From Protopterus annectens (Eukaryota > Chordata > Ceratodontiformes > Protopteridae), in contig NC_056744.1 of assembly GCF_019279795.1 (NCBI RefSeq), positions 1,502,230,667 through 1,502,294,666 on the forward strand: a stretch of DNA of 64,000 bases. Reading direction: 5' to 3'. The notes under the pieces are model-generated. The model was not told where the DNA came from and made no database searches. It saw only the letters and a list, made by a program, of their open reading frames with translations. Numbering within the stretch: position 1 is the first letter of the stretch; every line of letters starts with the position of its first letter. Made by a program: the position numbers and the translations under genes. Below are positions 1 through 11,165 of this stretch, piece after piece.

Positions 1-775
1 AAACTCATTGGCTCTTTTCCTTGTGGTCACTGTGTGAACTGTAAACATATGATTAAAACCAAGGAATTCCAGAGTAGAAATAGTAGCAAAGTGTTTGATA
101 TTCAATTTTTGCCAATTGTAGCACTGATTGGGCCATCTATATGGCCAGCTGCACCTGCCACTCATTTTATGTTGGGCAAACCTCTCGATCAGTGAAATTC
201 CGGGTGTCCGAACATTTGAGTGACATTAGATGTAAAAAATTATCAGCGCATTATACAAACATACACTTGTACATAACAATGCCAAATTTCATTTCACAGT
301 TATTGACAAAATTATTGGTGATAGAACCAATAAATGTGGTTATTAGCATAGAAAACTGGACATGAAAGAAAGAAATGGATTACCAAACTTGGTGCACTAT
401 TTAGTCCAGGTTTGAATGAATATTTATAAACATATTTGATCTAACATACTATATTACATCATATTGCATACATTACATACATAATTATTCTGTTTTGATA
501 TGACATTTTGATATGTTTTACTTGATTAACATACTTGTTATTGATTTTTGTATGTATTTTTGTATGTATGTTTGCAATTGATTAATATTCATGAGCTTGT
601 TACTTTCAACCAATCAGAGTTTTCTGATGTGTATTTAAAAATTGCATAGTGAACTCTAAATTTTACACTGAAGAAGGCCATATTGTATTTGGGCCGAAAC
701 CGGTATGTTTGTGAGTTATATGCACCTTTGGTAGCTTAATAAACTACCAAACCGTAATTTCCACCAGTTGCTGGC
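1..775 (+). mobile_element. Penelope-like element, 3' end (GIY-YIG domain and 3' UTR), copy P1
   Basis: This is the C-terminal end of a Penelope-like retroelement cut by the window edge. Bases 1-120 read a Cys-rich motif (PCGHCVNC), which in this family precedes the endonuclease. From about 117 a second frame gives AIYMASCTC...FYVGQTSRSVKFRVSEH, the GIY-YIG nuclease core used in EN-positive PLEs for target cleavage. The two parts lie in different frames, so the copy is broken. The nuclease frame ends at 363-365. The A/T-rich 3' UTR that follows holds a hammerhead-like RNA at 652-717 and an AATAAA-type sequence near 738. The sequence differs clearly from the PLE pair at 28.8-37.2 kb, so this is another family. 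The 3' boundary is approximate. Confidence 0.85.
652..717 (+). ncRNA. Hammerhead ribozyme-like motif in the P1 3' UTR
   Basis: The core CTGAAGA lies at 668-674. Stem II is GGCC (676-679) paired with GGCC (692-695), followed by GAAA (696-699). Stem III is a minimal CCGG (700-703) next to T704-A705, so predicted cleavage falls after A705. Stem I pairs ACA (665-667) with TGT (706-708) and, beyond an internal loop, AACTC (652-656) with GAGTT (713-717). All expected type I core positions are present. The tiny self-complementary stem III is the form described for PLE hammerheads, which may act as dimers. Activity is inferred from pairing only. Confidence 0.75.
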
Positions 776-1440
776 TTATTTTCTTTATTTAAGTTTTGCT
801 TCTTAACACTGTGTGGTTTATTGCAGGGTATGTCTTATCTGTGGGTAGGAACCTTTACCTCCACATGTGCTCTCATGCAGTTGCATGATGGACACTTTGC
901 AGCCTATTTTAGGTTGTGGATAGTGTGAGGTGTTACTATGGTTGCTGGACATCTGTCATTGGTGTGACTTACGTATGTAAATCCAGGAGTGGTAACCTCT
1001 ATGTGGGTAGTATGTGTGTACTCTGTGGTGTTGTCAGTCACTGTGCATTGGTAATGTGTTTGAGTGCATTGTCACAGTGTTGTACATGTCACTGTGTCCT
1101 TCTCCATATCTGTAGCTGTCATGTGAGGTACATACCATGGCAGCCATTATGTGGTGTGGAGAGGTACACTGACCTACATGTCCATAGCTGACACACCATG
1201 TCTGCTGAGACATACCATGTGCAGGTATTCCAGGAATAGTGTGCCACTGTGAATATCATTGGGGGGACTATTGTACACATTTATGACCCTGTTCAACCCT
1301 GACACATGCAGTGGTGGGCAGCCAATCACATATCTGGTGGTTACTGGTGTAGGTGATTTGAAATGGGGTATGATACTCCAGTTATGACACTGGTGTTCAC
1401 TCCATGCCTTTGTCACCAGGCACCTGTTGCAATACATCTG
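776..1440. other. No recognisable gene
   Basis: A TG/CA-leaning stretch with short chance ORFs on both strands. I see no domain, splice pattern or repeat boundary. Confidence 0.5.
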
Positions 1441-1825
1441 TACACATGTGCCTCACTCAGAATATATATACATCTCTCTCTCTCTCTCTATATATATATA
1501 CATATACACATATATATATTGATGTACATATATTGCTATAGATATGGAGGGGGTGACACAGAGGGGGTGAGAGTGACAGAGGGGGTGGGACAGGGGGTGT
1601 TGAGGTCATCATATACAGTCATACCTGTAGATAGTCAGATCAGTCTGTCTATGTATATGTATCTACATATATCTATATCTGTATGTGTGTATTACATATA
1701 TATGTTTGTACATATTCTATCCACATCTGTCTATGTATTCCTACATCTCTCTCTATGTATGTATACATATATGCATATTATATATATATATATATATATA
1801 TACATACATACATATTTTGACATAC
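1441..1825. repeat. Mixed simple repeat, (CT)n/(TA)n/(CATA)n
   Basis: Runs of CTCTCT, TATATA and CATACATA alternate, with a GGGGGTGA-type stretch near 1548-1600. Any ORF here is low-complexity translation and not a gene. Confidence 0.85.
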
Positions 1826-1880
1826 ATACGTATCCATATGATAGACAGGTATATCAACATGTTTGTCTACTAGTTTCTTT

Positions 1881-2284
1881 TATCGGCTAATATGGCTTTT
1901 TTTGTTTCATTTCTTAGCTGTCTGAATTGCAGGTGGTCTGAGGAGCTTTTTGTTGAGCGCCATTTGGCCCATTGTTTATTTCTTTGGAGGATTTTTGCTT
2001 GGTTGTTTTGGTGAGCCATGGTGCGGTTTGGTTCTAATTCTAACTTTCGTAATGAGCTTATCGGCTAATATGGCTTTTTTTGTTTCATTTCTTAGCTGTC
2101 TGAATTGCAGGTGGTCTGAGGAGCTTTTTGTTGAGCGCCATTTGGCCCATTGTTTATTTCTTTGGAGGATTTTTTGCTTGGTTGTTTTGGTGAGCCATGG
2201 TGCCGGTTTGGTTCTAATTCTAACTTTGCGTAATGGGGCATGGCTGTCTAAAATGGTTAGAAATTTATAGTTAAAGTATTTCAC
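1881..2284 (-). mobile_element. LINE ORF2 fragment (EN-RT linker), internally duplicated in tandem
   Basis: The minus-strand frame reads FLTILDSHAPLRKVRIRTKPAPWLT followed by a basic RNKQWAKWRSTKSSS...FRQLRNETKKA segment. This is the linker between endonuclease and reverse transcriptase found in many L2/Jockey/I-type LINEs. A unit of about 178 bp starting TATCGGCTAATATGG occurs at 1881 and again at 2059, nearly identical. No EN or RT core is attached, so this is a scrap that later duplicated. Clade assignment is loose. Confidence 0.6.
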
Positions 2285-2930
2285 AGCATTATCTATTGGG
2301 AGGTATTTCAGGGGTGACCAGTCACAGGTGACTAGTTCAGCAAATCACAAGCTGCTAAAGTCATAGCCTACCCCATATCCATCCTCATTAACAGAACTAT
2401 TTCTGAAGGATATATTCCCCTAATCTGGAAATTTCATTCTGTACTGACTACAGTATACTTTATTCAGGGGTTATTACTACTTTATTGGTGGATCCATAAC
2501 TCTTTCTCACACTCTCTCACTTGTTTTCATTTTACTATTCAGGATGGTACTTACTTCTAGGCTTTATTGACATGTTTTACCTGTAGTTATTACAATCCTT
2601 TCCAGCAGTCTCACTTCTGTCATGTTTCAGTATTTCAACAGGGATATATTTCACACATGTGATTTGCTCATCTTCTGCAGCTGTACTTTTCAGCCTGTTG
2701 CAGGTTGTGTACTATTATATTACAGGTGGGGCATCTTTATTTCCGACTTTATTTCAGACATTTTCATTTTTCTGTTTGGATTACAGACTGCAACACACTT
2801 TTCTAATCAAGCAATACTTGCAAACACTTTTACACTGTTACTTGCACATTTTATTACTTAGTGACTACACTGCACTCTTTTGCTAACTGTCATACTTTGA
2901 TATTTCTTTACAGTTACTGGGAGTGGATTA
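2285..2930. other. No recognisable gene
   Basis: T-rich sequence with overlapping short ORFs in several frames and no domain. It could be old intron or intergenic sequence. Confidence 0.5.
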
Positions 2931-3074
2931 CTGACCTGCCTGGTGGCGCAACCGCACCAGCCTATCGCCATAGGCTCTGCGGTTCGCAGAACGGACACCT
3001 GCAGCTGTAATATAAATGAAGTAATATTGGAATACACATCTCCATAATATCAGCTAATTTAATTTCTTACATAC

Positions 3075-3334
3075 ATAATTAAATGTAACTTACTCAGTAG
3101 TGGGGCGTTGGGCATTTGCCAGGCCTCCTGTATCGAAAGGTTCAATCGGTCCTGCTTGCGTCTTTTCAGGTCCGCATGGTGGTGGCGGACCTGCTCACCA
3201 GTCCTTGGAATCCCTGTGGCACTGGTGAGATCATGAGCCAACCGGTCCCATGCCTCAGCCCTATATGCTCCCCACAGGACCTGGCTCTGCATGAGTTGGG
3301 CCTCATGATTGTGGACTAGGAGCCAGACCATGTA
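3075..3334 (-). pseudogene. Myb/SANT-like DNA-binding fragment of transposon type
   Basis: The minus frame shows VLWGAYRAEAWDRLAHDLTSATG, then RTGEQVRHHHADLKRRKQDRL. This is the helix pattern of the Myb/SANT-like domains carried by Harbinger second genes and their domesticated relatives; the usual HHWADLKR is HHHADLKR here. About 90 codons are open, and I found no matching transposase next to it. It is therefore either a remnant Harbinger Myb gene or an isolated exon. A small hairpin (AGCCTAT/ATAGGCT, near 2968-2985) lies just beyond it. Confidence 0.6.
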
Positions 3335-3584
3335 TCTGGACTCCTCAATGCCCCAGCTCTGTGCTCAAAAGCAACTACCCTCACCTACACCTGACATTCT
3401 GGCTGCAAGTCAGTTCTACAATTCCTGCCTATGGGGCTTATATATGCCGTTTTTCCCGCACTTATCTGTGATTGGCCATTTTGGAATTGTATCCACTTCA
3501 CAAAACCTGCTTTGTCATGCTCCACTTTCTATTCATTCCTATATATTTGCTATTACTGCATTTCTGAGTACAGCTGTCAGGGCT

Positions 3585-3655
3585 TAGTGGTTCAGTACCT
3601 TGACTATGGTGCATGGTATCCTGGGTTCGAACCTGGTCACTGCTTTTTATATTTT
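3585..3655 (+). repeat. tRNA-like SINE head
   Basis: GGCTTAGTGGTTCAG resembles an A box and GGGTTCGAACCTGG is a near-perfect B box, spaced as in tRNA-derived pol III promoters. No clean cloverleaf can be drawn, so a SINE head is more likely than a working tRNA gene. Confidence 0.55.
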
Positions 3656-3830
3656 ATGACTGTCTAGACAGGCTAGGGGGTATGTCTGTGTAAAAGCAGT
3701 TTTGTTACAGCTTGCTCAATGTTGCCCGCCGGTTAGCTTGTTAGCACAGTGCGCACCAGGCGCTGGTTTACGCCTCATTTGGCTGTCAGCACGCATATTA
3801 CGCTCAGCTCAGCTGGGGTCACACAGTTTC

Positions 3831-3985
3831 AGCATGTGAAACCACTGCTTAGCTACGGGAACTCATTTTGCACCTGTTAAACCACTGTTCAGCTACGGGC
3901 ACTCATTTTGCACCTGTTAAACCACTGCTCAGCTACGGGCAGATGCACTCACCTTGTTAAATTGTACCTCAGCTATAGGCACATC
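3831..3985. repeat. Tandem repeat, 40-bp unit, about 3.5 copies
   Basis: A 40-bp unit (CACCTGTTAAACCACTG..., CAGCTACGGGCACTC...) occurs three times with few changes and then decays. The last, partial unit carries a small insertion. It lies between two tRNA-like heads that point in opposite directions. Confidence 0.8.
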
Positions 3986-4129
3986 TGGCATTTTCTATTG
4001 TTTTGTTACCTCACATTTCTTCAAAATAAATGGACTATTTCATTACATTTTACATAAATTGTGATTTTATATGTGTACATATTTGTCAGGGACTTGTTTC
4101 GTGCTTATTTTACTAAAAATAAAATTGAT

Positions 4130-4200
4130 GTTGTGGGGGCTCGAATCATGGATGCCTGCTCTTCAGCCGACGTCTCTACCGCTACGCTATTGCTTCTTGG
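4130..4200 (-). repeat. tRNA-like sequence (tRNA-Phe-like), minus strand
   Basis: On the minus strand AGCGTAGCGGTAGAG forms an A box and GATTCGAGCCCC a B box. Between them lies CTGAAGA, the anticodon loop of a GAA (Phe) tRNA. Acceptor-stem pairing looks poor, so this is better read as a tRNA-derived SINE head or tRNA pseudogene than an active gene. Confidence 0.5.
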
Positions 4201-4443
4201 CTTCATTTGCATATTTAGTTCTTATATGCTTTCCAACTGACTGCTAACTGTGGCTGCGCTACAGGCACGCCCGCACAAACGAGCGCACTCATGGGCAAAC
4301 ATCTTTACAATTTAAAAAAAATGATAAGATGTTCATTTGTACATTTTATGTTCGTAGTCGGTGGGGGCATGTGTTGTGTTGTGTTTATTCACATTTCCAT
4401 GGACTCTGTCATGGGAGTTTACTTTGGGCACTTTTACTCTTCT

Positions 4444-4613
4444 GGGGGCGTGTCCGCTTGCAGGGCTCGGCCTACGGACACGCCCCCTACTGTCTTACAT
4501 GGACCGTGTTAGCCTTAGGTGTGATTCAGCATGCTCTCATGAATATGCAGAGCATGCTGACATCACTCCGTGACCAGCCTCCGTGTAAGAGTTATAACTC
4601 TTACACGGAGGCT
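4444..4613. repeat. Cluster of three perfect inverted repeats
   Basis: There are three perfect palindromic structures in 170 bp. First, 13-bp arms at 4444-4456 and 4475-4487 (GGGGGCGTGTCCG and its complement). Second, 12-bp arms at 4526-4537 and 4549-4560 (TCAGCATGCTCT). Third, a 38-bp spacerless palindrome at 4576-4613 with 19-bp arms centred on GTTA/TAAC. No coding frame explains them. They could be ends of foldback or DNA transposons, or an RNA-structured region. Confidence 0.85.
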
Positions 4614-5114
4614 TTGTGAATCCTTGCCAGTAACACATAAGCAAGTCAGCTACATGGTATGTGTGTACAAGAGTGAATATACAGTCCAAACAATTATATG
4701 GCAATCAGCATATTGGCAGCATAACACAGTTGGAGCACACAGACAAAGCTTACAGACCTGAGGGATGAGGCTGATGAGGATGACTGTCATGAATGTTCTA
4801 CAGAGCTATCTCACTGAATGAATTATGCATAGTTCATGCCATATCCTGGATGAATGTTCCCATCATGTCCATCATCTGAGTTCAGAACTTATCGGTCACT
4901 ACCTTCTGGATCTCTTCCCACTAATCATCTCTGTTCCATTTCTGGATTTGTCTCCTCCAGGGTGCAGCAGACTTGATGGCTCAGGCAAGTGCAAGTCCAG
5001 CTTCTTCATCATCATTGTTGTCATCACTATCATCATCATCATTTTAGGACTCGGGCAGTGGCCTGGCATGTATTTGTCATTTGTGTCTGCTAGGCGAACA
5101 TCCATGCTCTGTAT

Positions 5115-5372
5115 TGGAAACAACCCTCACAGATGGCCCTCTACTACTACCACATAGGAACACAACATATGAGAGATGCAATTACATTAAGAAACTAGAA
5201 CTCTTGCTGTCTCAATCACAAGCCAGGTCATCTGGCACTGAGAACATTGTCTGCACAAACACCACACCTCTAACAACACCCACACCTGTACAACACACTC
5301 CCACATATGCAAAGCTTCTCAGCAAAAACATATCTAAACAAAAGAGACATCTCAGGCACATACACACATACA

Positions 5373-5449
<77 letters not shown>

Positions 5450-8400
5450 CACAACCTACAGCACCAAGCACCACACATAGTACATATGCCTGTGTCTCAC
5501 AGCCTCTAAGATCCAGCCACAAACCCAACATACTAGTCATAGAAGACTCTATAATGAGACACACAGATGACCCCCTCACCAGGTTAGACAAGGAGAAAGT
5601 CACAATAAGTTGCTTGTCAGGTGCTAGAATCCACCATATCGTGCATGCATTTAAGACTCCTAACAGATACTGTTATGACTCTGTCATAGTCCATGTTGGT
5701 GTGAATGACTTGAGACATACCTCTCTGACTATATAAAGACAGACATGATTGAACTCACTGAATATGTGTCCCAGGCAAGTACGTCCCTAGCCTTAAGCAG
5801 CATCTTATCATCACCAGGATGATGCCTTAATACAAACAGAAAATTATTGATTTTAACAATTAGCTTAGTTTCTGGTGTCATTCCAAGGGGATCCAGTACC
5901 TGACAGCCAGGGAGGACATGATTGACAGACCACGATGTGTTGCCAGAGATGGCCTTCATCTGTTTCCCCTGGGCTTCAGGTTTCTGGCAAAGGCTCTCGC
6001 CTCCTCATTGTGCCCTTTTTAGGCAAAGTCATGAAGACAAAATTATCACTGTGAAAAATTCTTCTAAACAAAATTTAAAGATCATGCTGCTAAATGCTAG
6101 GAGTCTCAACATGAAACTGTAATAATTGCAAGCATTCCTCACCCTGGAGGTTGCTGACATTTGTGCAGTCACTGAAACCATGTTCAAAGCTGAGGAGAGC
6201 ACCCCAGCCTTATCAGGTTACTCATCCTACCATACTTGCAGACTCCAAAGAAGGGCTACATAGACAAAGAAGGTGGAGCTTCAATATTTATCAAAGACAT
6301 ACACACCTCCAGGCCGGTCAAACAGTATGACACACAGGAGACACTCCAAGCTCAGTTAACTGTTGAGAAAACACCTATTCAAATCATAACTAGCTACAGA
6401 CCCCACAACCAAGACTCAAGATGCCCACTCCACCTAGCTGAACTTACTTGAATCCATTAAGATTCAACCCATTACCCTGATCCTGGGTGACTTTAATTAC
6501 CCAACCATAGAGTGGAAGACGTATTCTAGCCCAAACACAAATGCCCAGAGATTCCTCAACTTTGTCACTGCCAGTGCATTTGATCAGCTGGTCGACACCC
6601 CCTGAGAGGTAAAAATATCCTGGACCTGGTACTAACCAACATAAGTAGCCACTGTAGCATCCCGGCAGTGTCATCCTCCTTGGTAAGATCTGACCATAAA
6701 GTGATCACTTTTGAAGTCACCATTTCCCCTGACCTGCCCCTTGCCCAGGTCAAACAAAAAAAAAAAACATTTCCAAAGCTGACTACAACCTCCTGAGAGC
6801 AGGTATAAGCAGCTTCACAGCCACCATCCCTTCAGTTGAATTAGCACAAAGCCTACACAAAAAAACTATATGAGCACCTACACTGCTGCATGGACTCAGT
6901 AATACTTGACAGGACCAAATCATCTTCCTCAAGGAAGAGTAAACCTGTCTGGTGGACAGCAGCAATAAACAAACTCTATAATAAAAGGAAAAAAAATGCT
7001 GTCCAGGACCAAGAAGGAGCATGTGCCAAGTTAGAAGCAATCTCTCCTAAGCTAATAAGGTCACTGGTGAAATCCTCTAAGGTTAACTTCGAGTCCAAAT
7101 TGGGCACATCTACTAAGGACAATCACAAGGCCTTCTCCACATACATCCACACTCTCAAAGGTAAGACCCAAATCTGCTCAGAACTGGTGATCAAGAACAC
7201 CACATGCACAAACACCATAGATATAGCCAACCTGCTGGCAGACAGGTTCAGTGAAACCTTCACCCCCCATTCCCCAGTCAGTAAATCATGACATCCCCAG
7301 CACCTGCCTCCTCCCCTCATCACCAGGGAGCAGGTCTTTAACTCCCTCTCAAAGGCAAAAAATGCAGCCTCCATGGGACCTGACAACATAACAGGCTACA
7401 TCCTACATGAACTCAGGCATGAGCTCTCAGCACCATTAGGCACCCTATTCAACCAAAGCCTGAGCACCAGATGAATGCAGGACAGCCACTGACATCCCTC
7501 TACACAAAGGTGGAGCGTCCACTGACCCAGGCAATTATAGGCCCATTAGCCTAACATCCTAATCTGGAAGGCCATGGAATGCATTATCATGGACCTTATA
7601 AACAAGGATATTGGCGAGCTCCAAATGCTTGACCCCACGCAGTTTGGTTTTGTCAAAGGGAGATCATACCTGTAAAACTTGGTCAACTTCTTTGAAACAG
7701 TCATCAAAGCCATGGACGAGAGTAAGACAGTGCACACCACCTACCTTGACCTAGCCAAAGCCTTTGACACTATTCCCCACTCAGGTATAATAGACAAACT
7801 CCCCCAGCTAGGCATCAACCCATATGTTACCAGATGGGTAGCAAACTGGCTCACTGATAGAACCCACTCAGTCAAAATAGGGGAAGCAACCTCTAGCAGT
7901 AGACCTGTAATGAGGACATACTCCGAGGATCAATCTTGGGGCCTCTACTGTTTTTGATATACTTTTCTGAGGTACAAGCCAAAACCAGTGGTCTGTGTCT
8001 GACCAAGTTTGCAGATTACTGCAAGCTGAGCACTGTCTTAAATTCACCTAGTGATGTGAACATCCTCCAAGAGGGCCTTACCCAAACTAATTACTGGTGC
8101 CAGAATCATGGCCTCAATCTGAATTTCAAGAAATGCATCATTATCCTCTTTGGGGAAAATGATGTCCCCACTAATTATTACATTAATAACAACATATTAA
8201 GCATGCAGTAAGTTGTGAGGGACTTGGGCGCCCAGGTTGATAGCAACCTGACTTTTGACCACCACGTTACCTTCATTGTACAGAAGGCTTTCTACATGGC
8301 CCACCTCATAAGTAAGGGTATTTCATCCAGGAACCAGGAGGTCTTAACATCCCTGTACTCCTCTCTTATCAGACCCATTCTTGAGTACAATGGCCCCTTT

Positions 8401-8951
8401 GACATGTACCTTGCCAGGCATAGGCAGCAGCTGGAGAGACCATAGAGGTTCCTGACCAGGAAAATCCTGGGTATCAAACACCTATCCTATACAAATAGTC
8501 TAAAAGCCCTGTCCCTCTACTTAGTCTTGTACAGACTGCTCAGAGGTGACCTATGCCTGGCGTACAAGGCCATCTCAAACCCAGCCTTGATGGAGTTGCT
8601 ACATATCCATCAGTTAAACTCCACTCATGCAACCCACATGCAAGGCCTAAACCTGGTCTGTGACATTAATAGAACATGTTGGTGGGATAGATTTGTGTCC
8701 CAAAGACTCCCCCATCTGTGGAATAGACTCCCTCTCCATGTCAGGCAGAGTACCTCACTAGCCCTCTTTAAGGGGAACCTGGACAACTGGGTGGGAAACA
8801 GAAAATACACTCCTGGGACCCCACCTGTGTCCCTGCTGGACAGGGGAAACAGGTTCTGACTTTGTGGGAACATGGGTAAAATTCTTGGCTAGGCTTATAA
8901 GGACCTCTGGGCCAATAGCCTAGTATCATCCTATGAATCTATGAACCTAAG
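5115..8951 (+). mobile_element. CR1-type LINE, copy A, 5'-truncated and decayed
   Basis: Homology to the other copies starts near 5115 inside ORF1, after the first zinc cysteines (TDGPLLLPHRN..YERC). It runs through the SGNH esterase (5520-5740; the GDSI motif reads EDSI, VHVGVNDL is kept), the endonuclease (from about 6087, NARSLNMKL; GDFNYP near 6487), the RT (AFDTIPHSG near 7765; the FADD box reads FADY near 8005) and the thumb/C-terminal region (8527-8859). It ends in the CR1-style 8-bp repeat tail (CCTATGAATCTATGAACC). There are many stops and frame changes, and the catalytic RT and esterase motifs are damaged, so it is dead and older than copies D and E. Confidence 0.9.
5357..5448. repeat. 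(CA)n microsatellite inside CR1 copy A
   Basis: About 90 bp of nearly pure CA in the ORF1 linker between the zinc/coiled-coil part and the esterase. The CVCVCV and HTHTHT frames are its translation. Confidence 0.95.
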
Positions 8952-9630
8952 GTGAATTTCAAAACACAACAGAAATGAAAAGCAAATGTCTAGCTGAACG
9001 TAATATGAAACTGATGTGCATATCTGTAATATAACATACTTAATCAACATACCATCCACTGGTGAGAACTGCAAATACAACTATGAGACTGAAAGCGTAG
9101 TAGCATACATTAAAGTTTTCATTTAAAACACAGTTCAGTTTTAAATGATGCAAACATTAGCAAGTAGTAGAATTATAATCAACACAATCGCTGCTAATGA
9201 TTGGTTCATACTGCACATAACACATTCCCTGTGTCACTTTATCTATAGCTATGGATGTGACCAATATAGAACATGTTAGGGAGAAGGTATCCATCACCAA
9301 TGCGAGCAGTACAAACAAGGCCATGCAATGGCATGCATACACAGCTTATCAGTAGAAATCAGGACATCACCTAAACTGGCCAGCATGAAGCATGGCAAGC
9401 TCATGTAACATGTCCTGACATTTGAATGGAAACATGCCTGACACTGCCTCATGCCACATAAATATAACTGAACTTTGACAAAAAAAGAAGCTTGCAAATT
9501 TCAGCATAACAGTATTACAGTGACCTGCACTGTTTAATTATGCAGTCTGTCTCAGCAGACTGTTCAGCTGAGTGTATGCAAGTAGGTCATTATTCCCTTT
9601 CTTTTTCCCTTGCATGTATTCCCTGAATAG
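8952..9630. other. No recognisable gene
   Basis: Unique-looking A/T-rich sequence between two CR1 copies, with only short chance ORFs. Confidence 0.5.
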
Positions 9631-9639
9631 TTATTTCTG

Positions 9640-11165
9640 CATGTGAATGTAAATGTGAGGTTTAGCCAAAAATATTCCCCCACTTACACCACCTGATAGT
9701 CCAAAGGAAATATTGTGTACCACATTACACACACCCATCACTAGGGAACAGTTCTGCAATGCACTTTCAAGGTTAATACACACTGTATCGATGGGCTCCA
9801 ATAACATCCTGGGATGCTTACTACATAGCATGAAACATGACCTCTCTGGTCCACTTGAATCACTTTTCAACTGTAGCAAATAGTCAGATTTTGTGTCCAA
9901 ATAATGAAAGATGGCTACTGTCATTCCCCTACACAAAGGATTTCAAAACACTGATCAGGGTAAATGCAGGCCTATAAGTCTAACCAGTTATATGTAACTC
10001 ATATTTAAACCCATGTAAAGATACATCATAGACATGATAAATGACGGTGTAGGTAACATGCATATGCTGACCCTATCACAGTTCAACTTTATTAAAGGAA
10101 GGCCATGCCATGCCTATTAAATGTGTTGGATTTCACTGAGAGGCCTAACAAACCAATGGAGGAGGGCAAGACTGTGCACACAGATTACCTCAACCTGATA
10201 CAATACCCCACTCAGGCATTATAGACAAGCTCAGTAAATTAAGTGTAAATCTTTGTATCCCCCACTGGATATCAAAATGGCTCACTGATAAGACCCAGAG
10301 ATTAAAATAGTTGAGGCCACTTCGACCAAGAGCCGAGTCATTAGTAGAATCTACCATGGCTCACTACTGGGGCCACTGCCTTTTGGCATCTATTTCTCTG
10401 AAGTAGAAGTAAACAGTGAAGGTTTATGGCTGACAAACTGCAGATGATTACAAGCTGGAGGTTATCATTGACTCCCATGTAGACACAAACATTCTTCGGG
10501 AAGGCCTATATATGACTAAGAAATGGTGGCAAAGCCATGCTCTTAAAATCAATTCTAAGAATTGCATAATTGCACCCCATGGAAAGTCAACCATCACAGA
10601 TGATTGACACATTGAAAAAGAACCCCACCAGTCAAAACAGTGGTCAGGAATCTGTGTACACATGTAGACAGTAGACTTACCTTTGACCACCTATGGCCAT
10701 AGTGGTGATGAAATCTTTTTGTGCTGCACAAGTTATAAATAAGGGCATGGCTGATAGGTCCAAAGAGGTTATTATTTCACTGTAGCCTGTCCTTACCTCA
10801 GAGTTTCAATAAGCAAAAGAATGCAACACATAACAAACCTGCCTTATGCAGAGGGCCTTAAAGACCTTTTGTCTACTCAGTCTGACATACATTTCTGAGG
10901 GGGTGATTTTATGATAGACTTATAAGGTATCTGTAAACACCAAAGTTATGAATCTCCTGTATAATTATAAGTTAAACAATACCTAAAATACAAGGGCTAA
11001 GGGCCAGAATTTTTTCCGTGACTTAAACAGAACATGCTGGAGAGACAGATTGTGTCCCATGGATTGCACATCCTATGAATAGGTTTCAAATCCATGTGTA
11101 GCTGATTTTGTCTTTTACACAATTTAAGCACAACCTAGACCAATGTAAGTGGATTTATCAATTTA
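9640..11165 (+). mobile_element. CR1-type LINE, copy B, old RT fragment
   Basis: A strongly diverged RT-only remnant on the plus strand. SMGSNNILGCLLHSMKH (9795-9845) matches the SMGPDNIPGCVLHEL of better copies. MATVIPLHKG (9911-9940), RPISLT, SQFNFIKGRPC (10075-10110) and NTPLRHYR follow in order, and the C-terminal LFKHNLDQ lies near 11125-11145. Several stops and small deletions break every frame and no 8-bp tail is seen. This is the most decayed CR1 copy in the window. Confidence 0.75.

Noticed and set aside
1363-1890. 175-codon plus-strand ORF
   Set aside because: Low-complexity translation of CT/TA/CATA repeats (IYIHIHIYI), no domain.
3720-3775. Third tRNA-like head (GGTTAGCTTGTTAGCA...)
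   Set aside because: A-box-like only; no acceptable B box at the right distance.
4130-4200. Functional tRNA-Phe gene
   Set aside because: A and B boxes and a GAA-type loop are present, but the acceptor stem does not pair well; SINE head or pseudogene preferred.
4825-5157. Host exon near 4.8-5.1 kb
   Set aside because: Contains an (ATC)n stretch at about 5000-5045 and no domain; it merges into the truncated CR1-A start.
5081-5603. Overlapping ORFs rich in HTHTHT or CVCVCV
   Set aside because: Translation of the (CA)n microsatellite; only the flanking zinc-type segment belongs to CR1 ORF1.
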